Positions 38,504-48,782 of a stretch of 59,466 bases of DNA are shown piece by piece. The stretch lies in contig JACRKQ010000012.1 in assembly GCA_016219705.1 (NCBI GenBank), positions 1-59,466 on the forward strand, written 5' to 3'. Position numbers and translations under genes: made by a program. How positions within the stretch are numbered: position 1 is the stretch's first letter; each line of letters begins with the position of its first letter. Under the pieces are notes generated by a model. That model ran no database searches, had not been told where the DNA came from, and saw nothing but the letters and a program-made list of their open reading frames with translations. Source of the stretch: Candidatus Saganbacteria bacterium. Lineage in GTDB: Bacteria > Margulisbacteria > WOR-1 > O2-12-FULL-45-9.

Positions 38504-38528
38504 GCAACCTTGATTTTAGGAGGGAAGC

Positions 38529-39074
38529 ATGAAGAAAATTATCAGTTTGATGTTTTGTCTCTTAATTGTTTTTGCTTTTTGTGCTGATGCTGCCCAAAAA
38601 ACAGTTTTACCACCTAAGCTAAAAATAACTAAAACAAAGAATATTGTCATTCGTCCTGCTCCAGTTCCTTTAGCTGTGAAATCCAAATTAGCTCCGGTTA
38701 AAAGGCTGGTCCTTGAGGCGGGGTTTGCCGGTGGCGCCGGTTTACTTGATTTGGGATATTTATTCCCGCTGTCGGGGAAACCATTTGATCTGAAAGTGAA
38801 CGGGGGGATTGGTTTTGGCAACGGATACAATCTCTGGCTTTTACAAGGGCAATTACGGCATGCTTTTAATTCTGAAAGTTTTGGCGGGATAAGTTTGGAT
38901 TGGGCAAATTATTCGGAAACCGTGAGGAACCTTATTGGTCTTTCTGGCAATGTTGCCAAAGGGGGCAACTTTGGCGTTGGGATCTTTACCGGCAGGATTT
39001 TTGATAAATACAATGTCAAAATCGGTTATAGTTCTGTTTTAGGCGTGAATGTCTCTGTCGGTCTGATGTTTTAG
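38529..39074 (+). CDS. Predicted outer-membrane protein
   Basis: Signal peptide and beta-rich glycine pattern ending VSVGLMF. Confidence 0.55.
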   Translation: MKKIISLMFCLLIVFAFCADAAQKTVLPPKLKITKTKNIVIRPAPVPLAVKSKLAPVKRLVLEAGFAGGAGLLDLGYLFPLSGKPFDLKVNGGIGFGNGYNLWLLQGQLRHAFNSESFGGISLDWANYSETVRNLIGLSGNVAKGGNFGVGIFTGRIFDKYNVKIGYSSVLGVNVSVGLMF

Positions 39075-39080
39075 TTGTTT

Positions 39081-39135
39081 TACCGTCTTATAATTTTACC
39101 AGAGGTTAAGTCAATTACTTGGGGACTTTTTTTAT
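39081..39135. repeat. Relic copy of the sua5 3' end
   Basis: ttaccgtcttataattttaccagaggttaagtcaattacttggggactttttt; minus strand reads SPQVIDLTSGKIIRR*. Confidence 0.9.
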
Positions 39136-39175
39136 GCTACAATTTAAGAAAGATTATTAAAAAAGGTGGTTTTAA

Positions 39176-39418
39176 ATGAACGCAATAGATGTTAAATACG
39201 CGAAGAAAAAATTAGGACAACTTTTGGCAGGAGTGAATGAGTCTCACGAGCCGGTTTATATAGTCGGTAAAAAATCTTCGGCTGTGATGATTAGCGAAGA
39301 AGACTGGAGCGCGATAGAAGAAACCCTCTGTTTATTGTCTATGCCTGGAATGAGACAGTCCATTATTAAAGGATTAAAGACACCTATTGAAAAATGCCTT
39401 AAAAAATTGGATTGGTAA
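39176..39418 (+). CDS. Phd/YefM-family antitoxin
   Basis: MNAIDVKYAKKKLGQLLAGVNESHEPVYIVGKKSSAVMISEEDWSAIEETLCLLS. Confidence 0.88.
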   Translation: MNAIDVKYAKKKLGQLLAGVNESHEPVYIVGKKSSAVMISEEDWSAIEETLCLLSMPGMRQSIIKGLKTPIEKCLKKLDW

Positions 39419-39678
39419 TGTATAAGATTGTTTATACCAAGCAGGCGCAAAAAGACGCCAAAAGGCTTGCTGTTTCCGGATTAAAAGAGAAGACGCAGAA
39501 GCTATTAAAATTATTGGAAGAAAACCCATTTCGCAATCCGCCTGCTTTTGAAAAATTAATGGGGGATTTAAGCGGGGCGTGTTCCCGCAGGATTAATATC
39601 CAGCATAGGCTTGTTTACCAGATTTATGAAAAATTAAAAATTATAAAGATTATTAGAATGTGGTCTCACTACGAATAG
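39418..39678 (+). CDS. Txe/YoeB-family toxin
   Basis: YKIVYTKQAQKDAKRLAVSGLKEKTQKLLKLLEENPF...LVYQIYEKLKIIKIIRMWSHYE. Confidence 0.93.
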   Translation: MYKIVYTKQAQKDAKRLAVSGLKEKTQKLLKLLEENPFRNPPAFEKLMGDLSGACSRRINIQHRLVYQIYEKLKIIKIIRMWSHYE

Positions 39679-39688
39679 TAATCCCCAC

Positions 39689-39744
39689 TTACCGTCTTAT
39701 AATTTTACCAGTGATTAAGTTAATCACTTGGGAACTTTTCTTTA
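39689..39744. repeat. 3' end of sua5, second copy of the 39081 repeat
   Basis: ttaccgtcttataattttaccagtgattaagttaatcacttgggaacttttcttta; first 23 bp identical. Confidence 0.9.
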
Positions 39745-40237
39745 GTTTAACCCGGCCGCCAAGGACATAATCAACTGCAAGCATTTTAAGTTGCAGGGAA
39801 CTAGAATTTAAAATTGGTGGTTTGCCAGCGATGTTAGCGGAAGTTGCCGCAATCGGGCCGCAAAGTTTGATTAATTGCAAAATAGTTTTATGCGCGGGAA
39901 TTCTAAGCCCGACAGTTTCCAAACCGCCGGTGATTAATTTGGAGACTTTTTGGGTTTTGGGGACAATCAAAGTATAGGGTCCGGGCCACTTTTTTCTGGC
40001 AAAAGCTAAATCTTTATCATTAAAAATGCCCAATTCCTGTGCTTGCTCAATTGTGCCGATTAAAATTTGTAAAGGTTTACTTCTTGGACGTTTTTTTATT
40101 TTAAATATTCGCCTGATAGCTTGAGGCTGGTTCAAGCAAGCGCCGATGCCAAAAACGGTGTCAGTAGGAAAGGCGATAATGCCGCCGTTAAGGATAATTT
40201 TAACCGCCTGTCTGATTTTATTTTTCATTGGTGGCAA
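39689..40237 (-). CDS. L-threonylcarbamoyladenylate synthase, Sua5/YrdC family
   Basis: GGIIAFPTDTVFGIGACLNQPQAIRRIFKIKKRPRSKPLQILI; GPIAATSANIAGKPP. Confidence 0.93.
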   Translation of the reverse strand: MPPMKNKIRQAVKIILNGGIIAFPTDTVFGIGACLNQPQAIRRIFKIKKRPRSKPLQILIGTIEQAQELGIFNDKDLAFARKKWPGPYTLIVPKTQKVSKLITGGLETVGLRIPAHKTILQLIKLCGPIAATSANIAGKPPILNSSSLQLKMLAVDYVLGGRVKLKKSSQVINLITGKIIRR

Positions 40238-40303
40238 TTATCGGTCAGAAACGGAAAAAAGTCAAATATACTATCAAATCAGAAAAGTTTATATTATAAT
40301 GAA

Positions 40304-41752
40304 ATGGCTATGGTTTTGCGCCTTTTTAACACCTTATCAGGAGAAAAAGAAATCTTTTTCCCGCTTAATCCGCCGCAGGTGAAAATGTATGTCTGCGGCA
40401 TTACCCCTTATGATGCGACCCATCTGGGCCACGGCCGCGCGTATGTCACCTTTGACGTTGTCCGGCGCTATTTGAAGTTTTCTGGTTTTCAGGTCACCTA
40501 TGTCCAAAATTTAACAGACATCGATGACAAAATAATTAAAAAATCAGAAATAAATACTAAATCAGAAAATCAAAATATAAAACAAAAATGCCGGGAAATT
40601 GTGGAAAAATACACAACGGAGTATTTTGAAGTTATGGACCAACTAAATGTTCTGCGAGCTGACCAGTATCCTAAGGCGACTGAAATGATTCCTGACATGA
40701 TTAAGGTAATTCAGAGGTTGATCGAACGCGGTTGTGCCTATGTCGCTGGCAATGACGTCTATTTTTCCGTCGCTTCTTTTGCTGATTACGGAAAATTATC
40801 CAAGCGGAAAAAGAAAGACCTTTTAGCCGGGGCGCGGATGGGGATCAATGAGAGCAAGAAAGATCCGCTCGATTTTGCTCTCTGGAAAGGGGCGAAGCCG
40901 GGAGAACCGAGTTGGTCTGCGCCTTGGGGGGAAGGACGTCCGGGGTGGCACATTGAATGTTCTACCATGTCCAATAAACTGTTGGGGGAGACTTTTGATA
41001 TTCACGGCGGCGGGCGCGATTTAATCTTCCCTCATCATGAAAATGAAATTGCGCAGGCTCAAGCTTATAACGGTAAGCTGTTCGTTAAATACTGGCTGCA
41101 CAATGGTTTTGTCAATATTAACCAGCAGAAGATGTCAAAATCGCTGGGAAACTTTTTCACGCTCAAAGATATTTTTCGAAAATTTGCTCCGCTGGTAGTT
41201 CGTCTCTTTTTACTCCTTACTCATTATCGGAGCCCGATCAATTACAGCGACCAAGAATTGGCCAGCGCCAAGGAAGCGTATAATCGTTTGGTCCGGTTTA
41301 TCGCTGACCTCGATTTCCGGCTGCAAAAAACAAACGACAGCGCGCCGCAGATTGAATTAGTCGGCTTGCAAGACGAATTACTGGAGTTTAAGAATAAATT
41401 TATCACTGCCATGGACGATGATTTCAACACGGCGGGGGCGCTGGCGGAGATTTTTAACTTGGTTCATTACTGCCGCAAAAAAATGGAGGCGGGTGAGATT
41501 GAACGAGAGTGTTTGATAGTCATGAAACAAACAGTTGAACATCTCTGCGGGATTTTAGGGTTGATGATCAAGACGGAAGCTGCTGTTTCCGACAAAATCA
41601 CGCCAGAAGTCGAACGATTAATTGCTGAACGAGAAATAGCCAGAAAAGCCAAAAATTTCCAACAAGCGGATGAGATCAGACAAAAATTAACTCTTATGGG
41701 GGTTATAATCGAGGATACTCCGCAAGGGACAAGGCGGTTAAAAAATGCTTGA
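40304..41752 (+). CDS. cysS: Cysteinyl-tRNA synthetase
   Basis: [70 protein letters not shown]. Confidence 0.97.
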   Translation: MAMVLRLFNTLSGEKEIFFPLNPPQVKMYVCGITPYDATHLGHGRAYVTFDVVRRYLKFSGFQVTYVQNLTDIDDKIIKKSEINTKSENQNIKQKCREIVEKYTTEYFEVMDQLNVLRADQYPKATEMIPDMIKVIQRLIERGCAYVAGNDVYFSVASFADYGKLSKRKKKDLLAGARMGINESKKDPLDFALWKGAKPGEPSWSAPWGEGRPGWHIECSTMSNKLLGETFDIHGGGRDLIFPHHENEIAQAQAYNGKLFVKYWLHNGFVNINQQKMSKSLGNFFTLKDIFRKFAPLVVRLFLLLTHYRSPINYSDQELASAKEAYNRLVRFIADLDFRLQKTNDSAPQIELVGLQDELLEFKNKFITAMDDDFNTAGALAEIFNLVHYCRKKMEAGEIERECLIVMKQTVEHLCGILGLMIKTEAAVSDKITPEVERLIAEREIARKAKNFQQADEIRQKLTLMGVIIEDTPQGTRRLKNA

Positions 41753-43019
41753 TCCAAAATTGCTGCGCAATAATCCCGATGCCGTCAGAGCCGGCTTGAA
41801 AAACCGTAAAGCGGAGGCTTCTCTAGTCGACCGTTTTTTAACCGTCGACGAAAGTTGGCGGGAATTGACGCGGCAGGTTGATGAGCTCAAAGCTTTGCGC
41901 AATAAGGTTTCCGACCAGATTGGCGAGATGAAGAAGGGCAAACAAGATGCCGGCGAGCTGATCGCGCGGATGAAAACGCAGTCGGCGACAATAAAAGACT
42001 TGGAAGCCGCGCAGGCTAAAATTGCCGGCTCGCTTATGGCTGTCCTTTTGGAAATGCCCAATATTCCGCATCATTCAGCGCCTATCGGGGTTGATGCCCG
42101 CGATAACATTGAGGCGCTAACCTGGGGGGAAAAACGGATCTTTGATTTTAAGCCTTTGGCGCATGATGAAATTGGCTGCAAGCTGGGGATATTAGACTTT
42201 GAACAGGCCGCAAAAATTTCGGGGTCGCGCTTTGTCGTCTATCGCGGAGCGGGGGCGGCTCTGGAGCGGGCGCTCATCAATTTCATGCTCGATACCCATG
42301 TCAAGGAGCACAGTTCAACGGAAATTTTTGCTCCGGTCCTGGTTAAGCCCCAAAGCCTGATAGGCACAGGTCAATTGCCTAAATTTGAAGAAGAGTTATT
42401 TAAATTGCGCGACGATGATTTATATCTGATCCCCACGGCCGAAGTTTCTGTGACCAATCTCCACCGTGAAGAAATCTTATCAGTCGATTGTCTGCCGCTC
42501 AAATATTGCTGTTATTCGCCCTGTTTCCGTCGGGAGGCGGGCTCTTATGGCAAGGATACTAAAGGGATTATTCGCCAGCACCAATTTAATAAAGTTGAGC
42601 TGGTGCGATTTGTGGAGCCGGAGAAGTCGTACGAGGAATTGGAAAGGCTAACAGCCGACGCGGCCGCGATTTTAGAAAAATTAAATCTGCCGTATCGTGT
42701 TGTCCAGCTCTCTACCGGCGACCTGGGCTTTTCCGCGGCCAAAACTTATGACATTGAAGTCTGGTTCCCGTCGGAAAAACAATACCGTGAGATTTCCTCC
42801 TGTTCCAACTTCGAATCTTTCCAAGCCAGGCGCGCCGCAATCCGTTATCGCAAAGACCGGGAGGCAAAGCCGGAATTTGTCCACACCTTAAACGGTTCCG
42901 GTCTGGCTGTCGGCCGCTGTCTGGCGGCAATTTTAGAAAATTACCAGCAGGCTGACGGCAGTGTTCAAATACCGGAAATCTTGTGGCCATATTTGCATTG
43001 TAAGATTATAAAAGTTTAA
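41745..43019 (+). CDS. serS: Seryl-tRNA synthetase
   Basis: [66 protein letters not shown]. Confidence 0.97.
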   Translation: MLDPKLLRNNPDAVRAGLKNRKAEASLVDRFLTVDESWRELTRQVDELKALRNKVSDQIGEMKKGKQDAGELIARMKTQSATIKDLEAAQAKIAGSLMAVLLEMPNIPHHSAPIGVDARDNIEALTWGEKRIFDFKPLAHDEIGCKLGILDFEQAAKISGSRFVVYRGAGAALERALINFMLDTHVKEHSSTEIFAPVLVKPQSLIGTGQLPKFEEELFKLRDDDLYLIPTAEVSVTNLHREEILSVDCLPLKYCCYSPCFRREAGSYGKDTKGIIRQHQFNKVELVRFVEPEKSYEELERLTADAAAILEKLNLPYRVVQLSTGDLGFSAAKTYDIEVWFPSEKQYREISSCSNFESFQARRAAIRYRKDREAKPEFVHTLNGSGLAVGRCLAAILENYQQADGSVQIPEILWPYLHCKIIKV

Positions 43020-43060
43020 TCTGCAAGTTTTCTCCTCTTTATCCCGATAATTAGTATGCC

Positions 43061-43306
43061 ATGGGAGATAACGTCAATATTTCCGGAATCCGAGCGGCTT
43101 TTGAGACCATCAGTTTAACTCCAGTTACGCGGGCGGGTGAAGGTAATTACCTGGAGGTCCTTAAGAGTATATTTGAAAAAGAAACTGCTAAAATGACCCC
43201 GGCGGCTGGTTTGCCGGCTGGTGTTTTTGTGGCTAATGCCGCGCCGGGACAAACATTGGCGTCTTTGAATATAGCAAACGTTTCTCCAGAATCTTCCTCT
43301 GTCTAG
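43061..43306 (+). CDS. Small hypothetical protein
   Basis: 81-aa ORF between serS and etfB. Confidence 0.4.
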   Translation: MGDNVNISGIRAAFETISLTPVTRAGEGNYLEVLKSIFEKETAKMTPAAGLPAGVFVANAAPGQTLASLNIANVSPESSSV

Positions 43307-43335
43307 CTCCGGTCTTTTTATGTTATAATTTATCT

Positions 43336-44142
43336 GTGAGAATAGTTGTCAGCATTAAGCAGGTTCCCGATGTCACCGATGTTAAAATAGACCCCGTTAC
43401 CAACACTTTAATTAGGGAAGGGGTCCCCTCCATTGCTAATCCTTATGATCTCCATGCGCTGGAAGAGGCGCTGAAACTCAAGGACCAATATGGAGCGAAA
43501 GTTATTGCCATCAGCATGGGGCCGCCGCAAGCCAAAGAAGTCTTGCGTAAAGCGATTTCCTTAGGCGCAGACGAAACGTTTCTTCTGACCGACCGCGGTT
43601 TTGCCGGCGCTGACACTTTAGCCACCAGTTACGTTTTATCAGAAGCGATCCGTAAGCTTAACCCCGATCTGGTCTTGTGCGGCAAACAGGCGATTGACGG
43701 CGATACAGCCCAGGTTGGTCCGGGTATCGCTACCCGCCTTGGATTTTCCCAACTGACCTATGTCGCCAAAATTCGTGAATTAAATTTAGCGGCAAAAACA
43801 ATTATCGTGGAACGCAAACTTGAAGAGGGAATAGAGGTCGTCTCGTCTCCCCTCCCTGCCTTATTAACCATCCTTAAAGAAGCGAACCAAATTCGTTATG
43901 CCACGCTGCCGAATTTAATGTCAGCGGTCAACTGTGAGCCGCCAGTTTGGGATAAAAACGCCCTCTCTCTTGATCCCGGTTTATTGGGGCTTAAAGGTTC
44001 GCCAACCCAGGTCGTAAAAATTTTTAGTCCGCCTTTGCGCACAGCTGGAAAATTTATTCCTCCGACAGAAGCAGCCCTCTCCTCCATGATCGATAGTGTC
44101 TTGCCTTTAGTTAAAGGCGAGCCGGTGAAGTGCGATGTTTGA
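43336..44142 (+). CDS. etfB: Electron transfer flavoprotein subunit beta (FixA-like)
   Basis: RIVVSIKQVPDVTDVKIDP; CGKQAIDGDTAQVGPGIATRLG. Confidence 0.95.
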   Translation: MRIVVSIKQVPDVTDVKIDPVTNTLIREGVPSIANPYDLHALEEALKLKDQYGAKVIAISMGPPQAKEVLRKAISLGADETFLLTDRGFAGADTLATSYVLSEAIRKLNPDLVLCGKQAIDGDTAQVGPGIATRLGFSQLTYVAKIRELNLAAKTIIVERKLEEGIEVVSSPLPALLTILKEANQIRYATLPNLMSAVNCEPPVWDKNALSLDPGLLGLKGSPTQVVKIFSPPLRTAGKFIPPTEAALSSMIDSVLPLVKGEPVKCDV

Positions 44143-45136
44143 TATAAAAGAATATTCCGGAGTCGCGGTTTTCATCGAACAATTCCAGGGCAAGATCGCG
44201 CTGGTTTCGCTGGAGCTTTTAGGCGCGGGACGGATCCTGGCGGACAAATTAAAAGTTCCCCTGGCGGCGTTTTTAATCGGCAGTCAGGTTTCTGATCTGG
44301 CGGCCGAAATTATCCAATCCGGCGCGGACATTGTCTATGTCGTCGATAAATCCACGCTCAAAGATTATCGCACGGCCAGCTATCGCCAGGCGGTCGAAAA
44401 ATTAGTCTTAAAATATAAGCCGGAAATTTTGCTGCTGGGGGCGACGACGATGGGGCGGGATTTAGGCGGCGCGGTGGCAACTTCTTTAGGCACTGGGCTG
44501 ACGGCCGATTGCACGGAACTTGATATCGATGAAGCGGCGCGGGCTTTGAAGCAGACCCGCCCCGCTTTTGGCGGCAACATTATGGCGACGATTATGACGA
44601 AACGGAATCGGCCGCAGATGGCGACAGTGAGGCCTCGGGTGATGGCCGCCCGGCCAAAGGATCCGGCCAGGCAAGGAAAAATTATCCAGGAAGAAGTGCT
44701 GGATATTGACGAAAAAGTTAAGGTTTTGGATTTCATCTGTCAGATTAAAAGCGAAGCGCCGATCGAAGATGCCGAGATCATTGTTTCCGGCGGACGGGGG
44801 ATGGGGGGAGCGAAAAATTTTTCCCTCCTCAAAGAACTGGCTGATATTTTAGGCGGGGTGGTCGCCTCCTCGCGTAAAGCGGTTGATGCCGGTTGGGTGC
44901 CGGCTAGCTGGCAGATCGGGCAGACGGGGAAAACCGTGCGCCCCAAAATCTATTTTGCCTGTGGTATCTCGGGGGCGGTCCAGCATTTAGTGGGAATGCA
45001 GGGATCCGACGTGATCATCGCGATCAACCAGGATAAAGAAGCGCCGATTTTTAAAGTCGCCACTTATCCAATTGTGGGGGATGTTCTGCAAGTGGTTCCG
45101 TTATTAACAAAATTATTTAGGGAGAGACAGTCATAG
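44135..45136 (+). CDS. etfA: Electron transfer flavoprotein subunit alpha (FixB-like)
   Basis: IIVSGGRGMGGAKNFSLLKELADILGGVVASSRKAVDAGWVPASWQIGQTGKTVRPKIYFACGISGAVQHLVGM. Confidence 0.96.
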   Translation: MFDIKEYSGVAVFIEQFQGKIALVSLELLGAGRILADKLKVPLAAFLIGSQVSDLAAEIIQSGADIVYVVDKSTLKDYRTASYRQAVEKLVLKYKPEILLLGATTMGRDLGGAVATSLGTGLTADCTELDIDEAARALKQTRPAFGGNIMATIMTKRNRPQMATVRPRVMAARPKDPARQGKIIQEEVLDIDEKVKVLDFICQIKSEAPIEDAEIIVSGGRGMGGAKNFSLLKELADILGGVVASSRKAVDAGWVPASWQIGQTGKTVRPKIYFACGISGAVQHLVGMQGSDVIIAINQDKEAPIFKVATYPIVGDVLQVVPLLTKLFRERQS

Positions 45137-46431
45137 ATAACCATTTTGACGTTATTATTGTCGGCGCGGGGCCGGCGGGGACTTCAACCGCGATTGTCCT
45201 GGCGGAAAAAGGACTCAAAGTTGCCCTGGTTGAGCGGGCCGAATTTCCCGGCGGCAAAAATGTTATGGGCGGCCAAATTTACAGCCACTCCCTGGCCGCG
45301 ATCGTCCCGGAATTTTGGAAAGAGGCGCCGCTGGAACGGCCAATTGTCGAAAAACGGATCTGGTTTTTGACCAAAGATTCAAAAGTCTCGCTTTCCCATA
45401 AGAACCCGGCTTTTGGCGCTCCGCCATTCAATAGCTTTACGGTTCTGCGGGCGAAATTTGATAAATGGTTTGTGCAAAAAGCGGTCCAAAAGGGAGCTTT
45501 TTACATCCCAGAGACGTTAGTGGAAGATGTAATTCGGGAGGGAAAAGGGAAAATCATCGGTGTAAAAACCGGCCGGACACAGGGAGAATTATTCGCCCCG
45601 GTGGTAGTGGCGGCTGATGGGGTAAATTCCTTATTATCAAAAAACGCTTCCTTGCATGCTGAAATTTCCCCGCAAAATGTCGCCCTGGCGGTCAAAGAAA
45701 TTATCGCCATGCCCAAAGAGCGGATCCAGGACCTTTTTGATCTTTCGGGCGACCAGGGATTAACGATTGAGATAATGGGCGAGATTACCCGCGGGATGGT
45801 GGGAGTCGGTTTCATTTATACGAACTTGACGACGGTCTCTGTCGGTTTAGGTTGTATCTTATCCGATTGGGTAAACTATAAGATCAGTCCGTATGATTTA
45901 ATCGAAGAGATGAAAAATCATCCGGTGGTCAAGCCGCTCCTCTCCGGTGGGAAAATCAGGGAATATTTAGCCCATCTCATTCCGGAAGGCGGGTATAACG
46001 CGATCCCGCCTCTTTATGCTGATGGCCTGCTGGTTGTGGGAGATGCCGCGATGATGGTTAACGGTCTGCATCAAGAAGGATCAAATCTGGCGATGACTTC
46101 CGGGCGGCTGGCGGCGGAGACGATTATCGAAGCGCACAAGTCGGGTGATTTTTCCGCAGGGAGACTGTCCCGCTATAAAAAATTACTGGAAGAAAGTTAT
46201 GTCATGAAAGACCTCAAAAAATATCGCAACAGTTATCCGTATCTGGAAGGCAATCGCCAGCTTTTTACTATCTATCCCCAAATCATTAACGATGCGGCGA
46301 CAGAAATTATCAGAGTCGATGGTGTGCCAAAACTGGTCAAGCAGGCAAAAATTATAAGCGCTACTTTTAAGAAGCGCAACTTATGGGGATTGGCCAAAGA
46401 TGCCTTTTCCGCCTGGAGGGCTTTTCGATGA
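45133..46431 (+). CDS. fixC: FixC-like ETF-quinone oxidoreductase; probable non-standard start
   Basis: Frame from 45136 reads DNHFDVIIVGAGPAGTSTAIVLAEKGLKVALVERAEFPGGKNVMGGQIYSH; no ATG/GTG/TTG between the upstream in-frame stop and the FAD motif. Confidence 0.9.
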   Translation: MDNHFDVIIVGAGPAGTSTAIVLAEKGLKVALVERAEFPGGKNVMGGQIYSHSLAAIVPEFWKEAPLERPIVEKRIWFLTKDSKVSLSHKNPAFGAPPFNSFTVLRAKFDKWFVQKAVQKGAFYIPETLVEDVIREGKGKIIGVKTGRTQGELFAPVVVAADGVNSLLSKNASLHAEISPQNVALAVKEIIAMPKERIQDLFDLSGDQGLTIEIMGEITRGMVGVGFIYTNLTTVSVGLGCILSDWVNYKISPYDLIEEMKNHPVVKPLLSGGKIREYLAHLIPEGGYNAIPPLYADGLLVVGDAAMMVNGLHQEGSNLAMTSGRLAAETIIEAHKSGDFSAGRLSRYKKLLEESYVMKDLKKYRNSYPYLEGNRQLFTIYPQIINDAATEIIRVDGVPKLVKQAKIISATFKKRNLWGLAKDAFSAWRAFR

Positions 46432-46703
46432 ATTTAGAAGATAAACTATTCCTTGATCGTTATGTAGTCGATGAGATCCCGCATTTAAGGATTATCAATC
46501 TTGATAAATGCGCGATTTGTAAAAAACAGCAATGCCTTTACACCTGCCCGGCGCAGTGTTACAAGCTGGAAGAGGGACGGGTCGTTGTTTCTTACGAAGG
46601 CTGTTTGGAATGCGGAACCTGCCGGATCATTTGCGACGAATATAAAAATATCGAGTGGAAATATCCCCGAGGAGGCTTTGGTATCTGTTATAAGTACGGC
46701 TAA
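46428..46703 (+). CDS. fixX: FixX-like ferredoxin
   Basis: MNLEDKLFLDRYVVDEIPHL; CAICKKQQCLYTCPAQCY; CLECGTCRIICD. Confidence 0.93.
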   Translation: MNLEDKLFLDRYVVDEIPHLRIINLDKCAICKKQQCLYTCPAQCYKLEEGRVVVSYEGCLECGTCRIICDEYKNIEWKYPRGGFGICYKYG

Positions 46704-46709
46704 TGTAAA

Positions 46710-47009
46710 ATGCCACTCTACGATTATAAATGTGAAAAATGCGGGCACATCTTTGAGGTGATGCAAAAGATCACCGCAGAGCCGCTAAAGTTTTGCCCTG
46801 AATGCAAAGGGCCGATCAAGCGTTTAATATCCGCAGTGGGGATCATTTTTAAGGGATCAGGATTTCATGTGACTGATTATGCGAACAAGGCTCCAGAAAA
46901 GAAGAGTGCCGGAAAACCAGGGGAAAGCGAAAAAACAGATAAACCAGCAACCGAGACAAAAACCGAAACCAAACCGGAGACTAAACCTTCAACGACCAAA
47001 AATTCTTAA
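46710..47009 (+). CDS. FmdB-family zinc-ribbon protein
   Basis: MPLYDYKCEKCGHIFEVMQK...KFCPECKGPIKRLIS. Confidence 0.9.
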   Translation: MPLYDYKCEKCGHIFEVMQKITAEPLKFCPECKGPIKRLISAVGIIFKGSGFHVTDYANKAPEKKSAGKPGESEKTDKPATETKTETKPETKPSTTKNS

Positions 47010-47778
47010 TTAATGCTTGTGTTATCGTATCACGATTGATAACAGTTTTATTTACCTTAGTTATTGGTTGAATGTCTAGCAAAGAATTAGTGATAAAAAC
47101 TTCATCAGCTTGCAAAAGTTCCCTAACTTTAAATTTATTTTCAATTACTTTATGGCCCAAACGTCTGGCCAACTTAATAACATAGGCTCGAATGACGCCG
47201 GGGAGAATTGGCAGGGGGGTGGGCGGGGTGATGATTGCGCCGCGCTTAACGATAAAAATGTTGCTTTTTGTTCCTTCAGTTACAAAACCATCAGAAGCAA
47301 CTTGAATTACTTCTCCGGCATCGGACAGAGCTCCTTCAGTCCCAATTAACTGATTGTTCAGATAATTTAACGTCTTTAAACGACTAGTCGGCAATTCTGG
47401 CTTTATCCAGCGGCTAATAACAATTTTATTCTTGTTTCTTCCTGATTTCGGTAATGGACGAACAAAGATAATAAGGCTTGGCCTTTCAGCTCCGCGGGTG
47501 ATAATTATTTTGATGTAGGCATTGGGTAGGCGGCTTTGGGTTATCAGCTGATCAACAATTATTTTCAAAGCGTCAATTTTAACCGGCGGTTTAATTTTTA
47601 GTATTTTTAATCCATGCCAAAGCCTGTGAAGATGCTCTGGCAGGAGAAAAGGTTTTCCGTCAAAGGTTCGCAAGCTTTCAAAACAGCCGTCACCGTAGAG
47701 AAATCCTCGGTCGAGGATTGAGATTTTAGCGTCTGCCAGGGTAGAAATTTTTCCGTTAACGTATGCTAGCTCTTTCAT
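46981..47778 (-). CDS. pabC: Class IV aminotransferase, likely aminodeoxychorismate lyase
   Basis: YVNGKISTLADAKISILDRGFLYGDGCFESLRTFDGKPF; GEVIQVASDGFVTEGTKSNIF. Confidence 0.8.
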   Translation of the reverse strand: MKELAYVNGKISTLADAKISILDRGFLYGDGCFESLRTFDGKPFLLPEHLHRLWHGLKILKIKPPVKIDALKIIVDQLITQSRLPNAYIKIIITRGAERPSLIIFVRPLPKSGRNKNKIVISRWIKPELPTSRLKTLNYLNNQLIGTEGALSDAGEVIQVASDGFVTEGTKSNIFIVKRGAIITPPTPLPILPGVIRAYVIKLARRLGHKVIENKFKVRELLQADEVFITNSLLDIQPITKVNKTVINRDTITQALIKNFWSLKV

Positions 47779-47792
47779 GCTGTTTGATTATT
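47761..47792. repeat. pabC start-region repeat, copy 1
   Basis: gtatgctagctctttcatgctgtttgattatt. Confidence 0.75.
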
Positions 47793-48467
47793 GATCAATT
47801 CTATTATTTTCTCTTCTCCAAGCTCTTTTAGGCCTTTGTTTATTTTATCCTGCCATTTTTTGGGGATAGAGAAAAAAGCCTTTCGAAGTTCGATTTCTTC
47901 TTTTTTTTCAATAAGAGCTTCAATAACGTTTATGGCAGCGGCAAAATCCTTTTCTTTCTTTTCAGAATTTCTTCTTCTTTGGGCAATAATCAGTTTATGA
48001 AGTGCGAAATTTGCCGGATGGGGCAAAGTAACAGTTATGTTGTCGATAATCACCTTGATGGTCTTCATCGTTAAAAAATTTAAAAATCTTAAAGCAGTAG
48101 CATTAACACCTAAATTTGGGAAAGGAATCGGCTCATCAAAACCCTTCCCTTTTTCGATAACCAGAAATTCAACAATCAAATCAGGATGCTGAAGTATAAT
48201 ATAACCTTTTGATCCTTTAAAACCTAAGACAAAACCGAGACTTTTTAGCAATGAAGGAATATCAGCCTTATATTTAAAGCTTGAAGGATTTGGCAATAAA
48301 AAATCTAAATCCCTTGTTTTAATAGTTGATTGAAATTCAATGCCGGAGAAATATTGTTTATAAAAAGGCAAACACCAACTGCCAATGAGAATAATCTTAT
48401 CAAGCAATTTACGCTTTGCAAACTGTTTTAAGACATTAAAGCAAAGATCAGACTGACTCTTTTCCAC
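47775..48467 (-). CDS. Nucleotidyltransferase (NTP_transf_8/AbiEii-like), TA-like
   Basis: IILIGSWCLPFYKQYFSGIEFQSTIKTRDLDFLLP; LHKLIIAQRRR. Confidence 0.75.
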   Translation of the reverse strand: MEKSQSDLCFNVLKQFAKRKLLDKIILIGSWCLPFYKQYFSGIEFQSTIKTRDLDFLLPNPSSFKYKADIPSLLKSLGFVLGFKGSKGYIILQHPDLIVEFLVIEKGKGFDEPIPFPNLGVNATALRFLNFLTMKTIKVIIDNITVTLPHPANFALHKLIIAQRRRNSEKKEKDFAAAINVIEALIEKKEEIELRKAFFSIPKKWQDKINKGLKELGEEKIIELINNQTA

Positions 48468-48765
48468 GTAAAGTACTCCTGAGAAATCTGATTTGTTTCT
48501 TCACTTGGGATAATAATTTTCTGTATTTTGCGCGATATGCTTTAGCCTGATTGTATTTATCGAGCGCTTCTGTTGATACCTTTCCTTTATAAATAGATTT
48601 TACTTTGCCTTTTTCTCTCAAAATCAAATAGAAATAAAAGCGTCCTCTCCTCTGCTTTTTTACCAGACTCCCCTTTGGCAGGTTTGCTAATTCTCTTTCA
48701 TAACTTTTTTTCATTCTTTCTGAATTTTCCAACTCTTCTTTTAAGACCCCTTTAATTACTCCCAT
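48448..48765 (-). CDS. Hypothetical partner (DUF6788-like) of the nucleotidyltransferase
   Basis: LANLPKGSLVKKQRRGRFYFYLILREKGKVKSIYKGK; overlaps the NTase ORF by 20 nt. Confidence 0.6.
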   Translation of the reverse strand: MGVIKGVLKEELENSERMKKSYERELANLPKGSLVKKQRRGRFYFYLILREKGKVKSIYKGKVSTEALDKYNQAKAYRAKYRKLLSQVKKQIRFLRSTLRGKESV

Positions 48766-48782
48766 TATTACACCCCAAATAT

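Noticed and set aside
45146-45370. ORF MTLLLSARGRRGLQPRLSWRKK...
   Set aside because: Out-of-frame reading of the fixC 5' end; the true frame has the FAD-binding motif VIIVGAGPAGTS.
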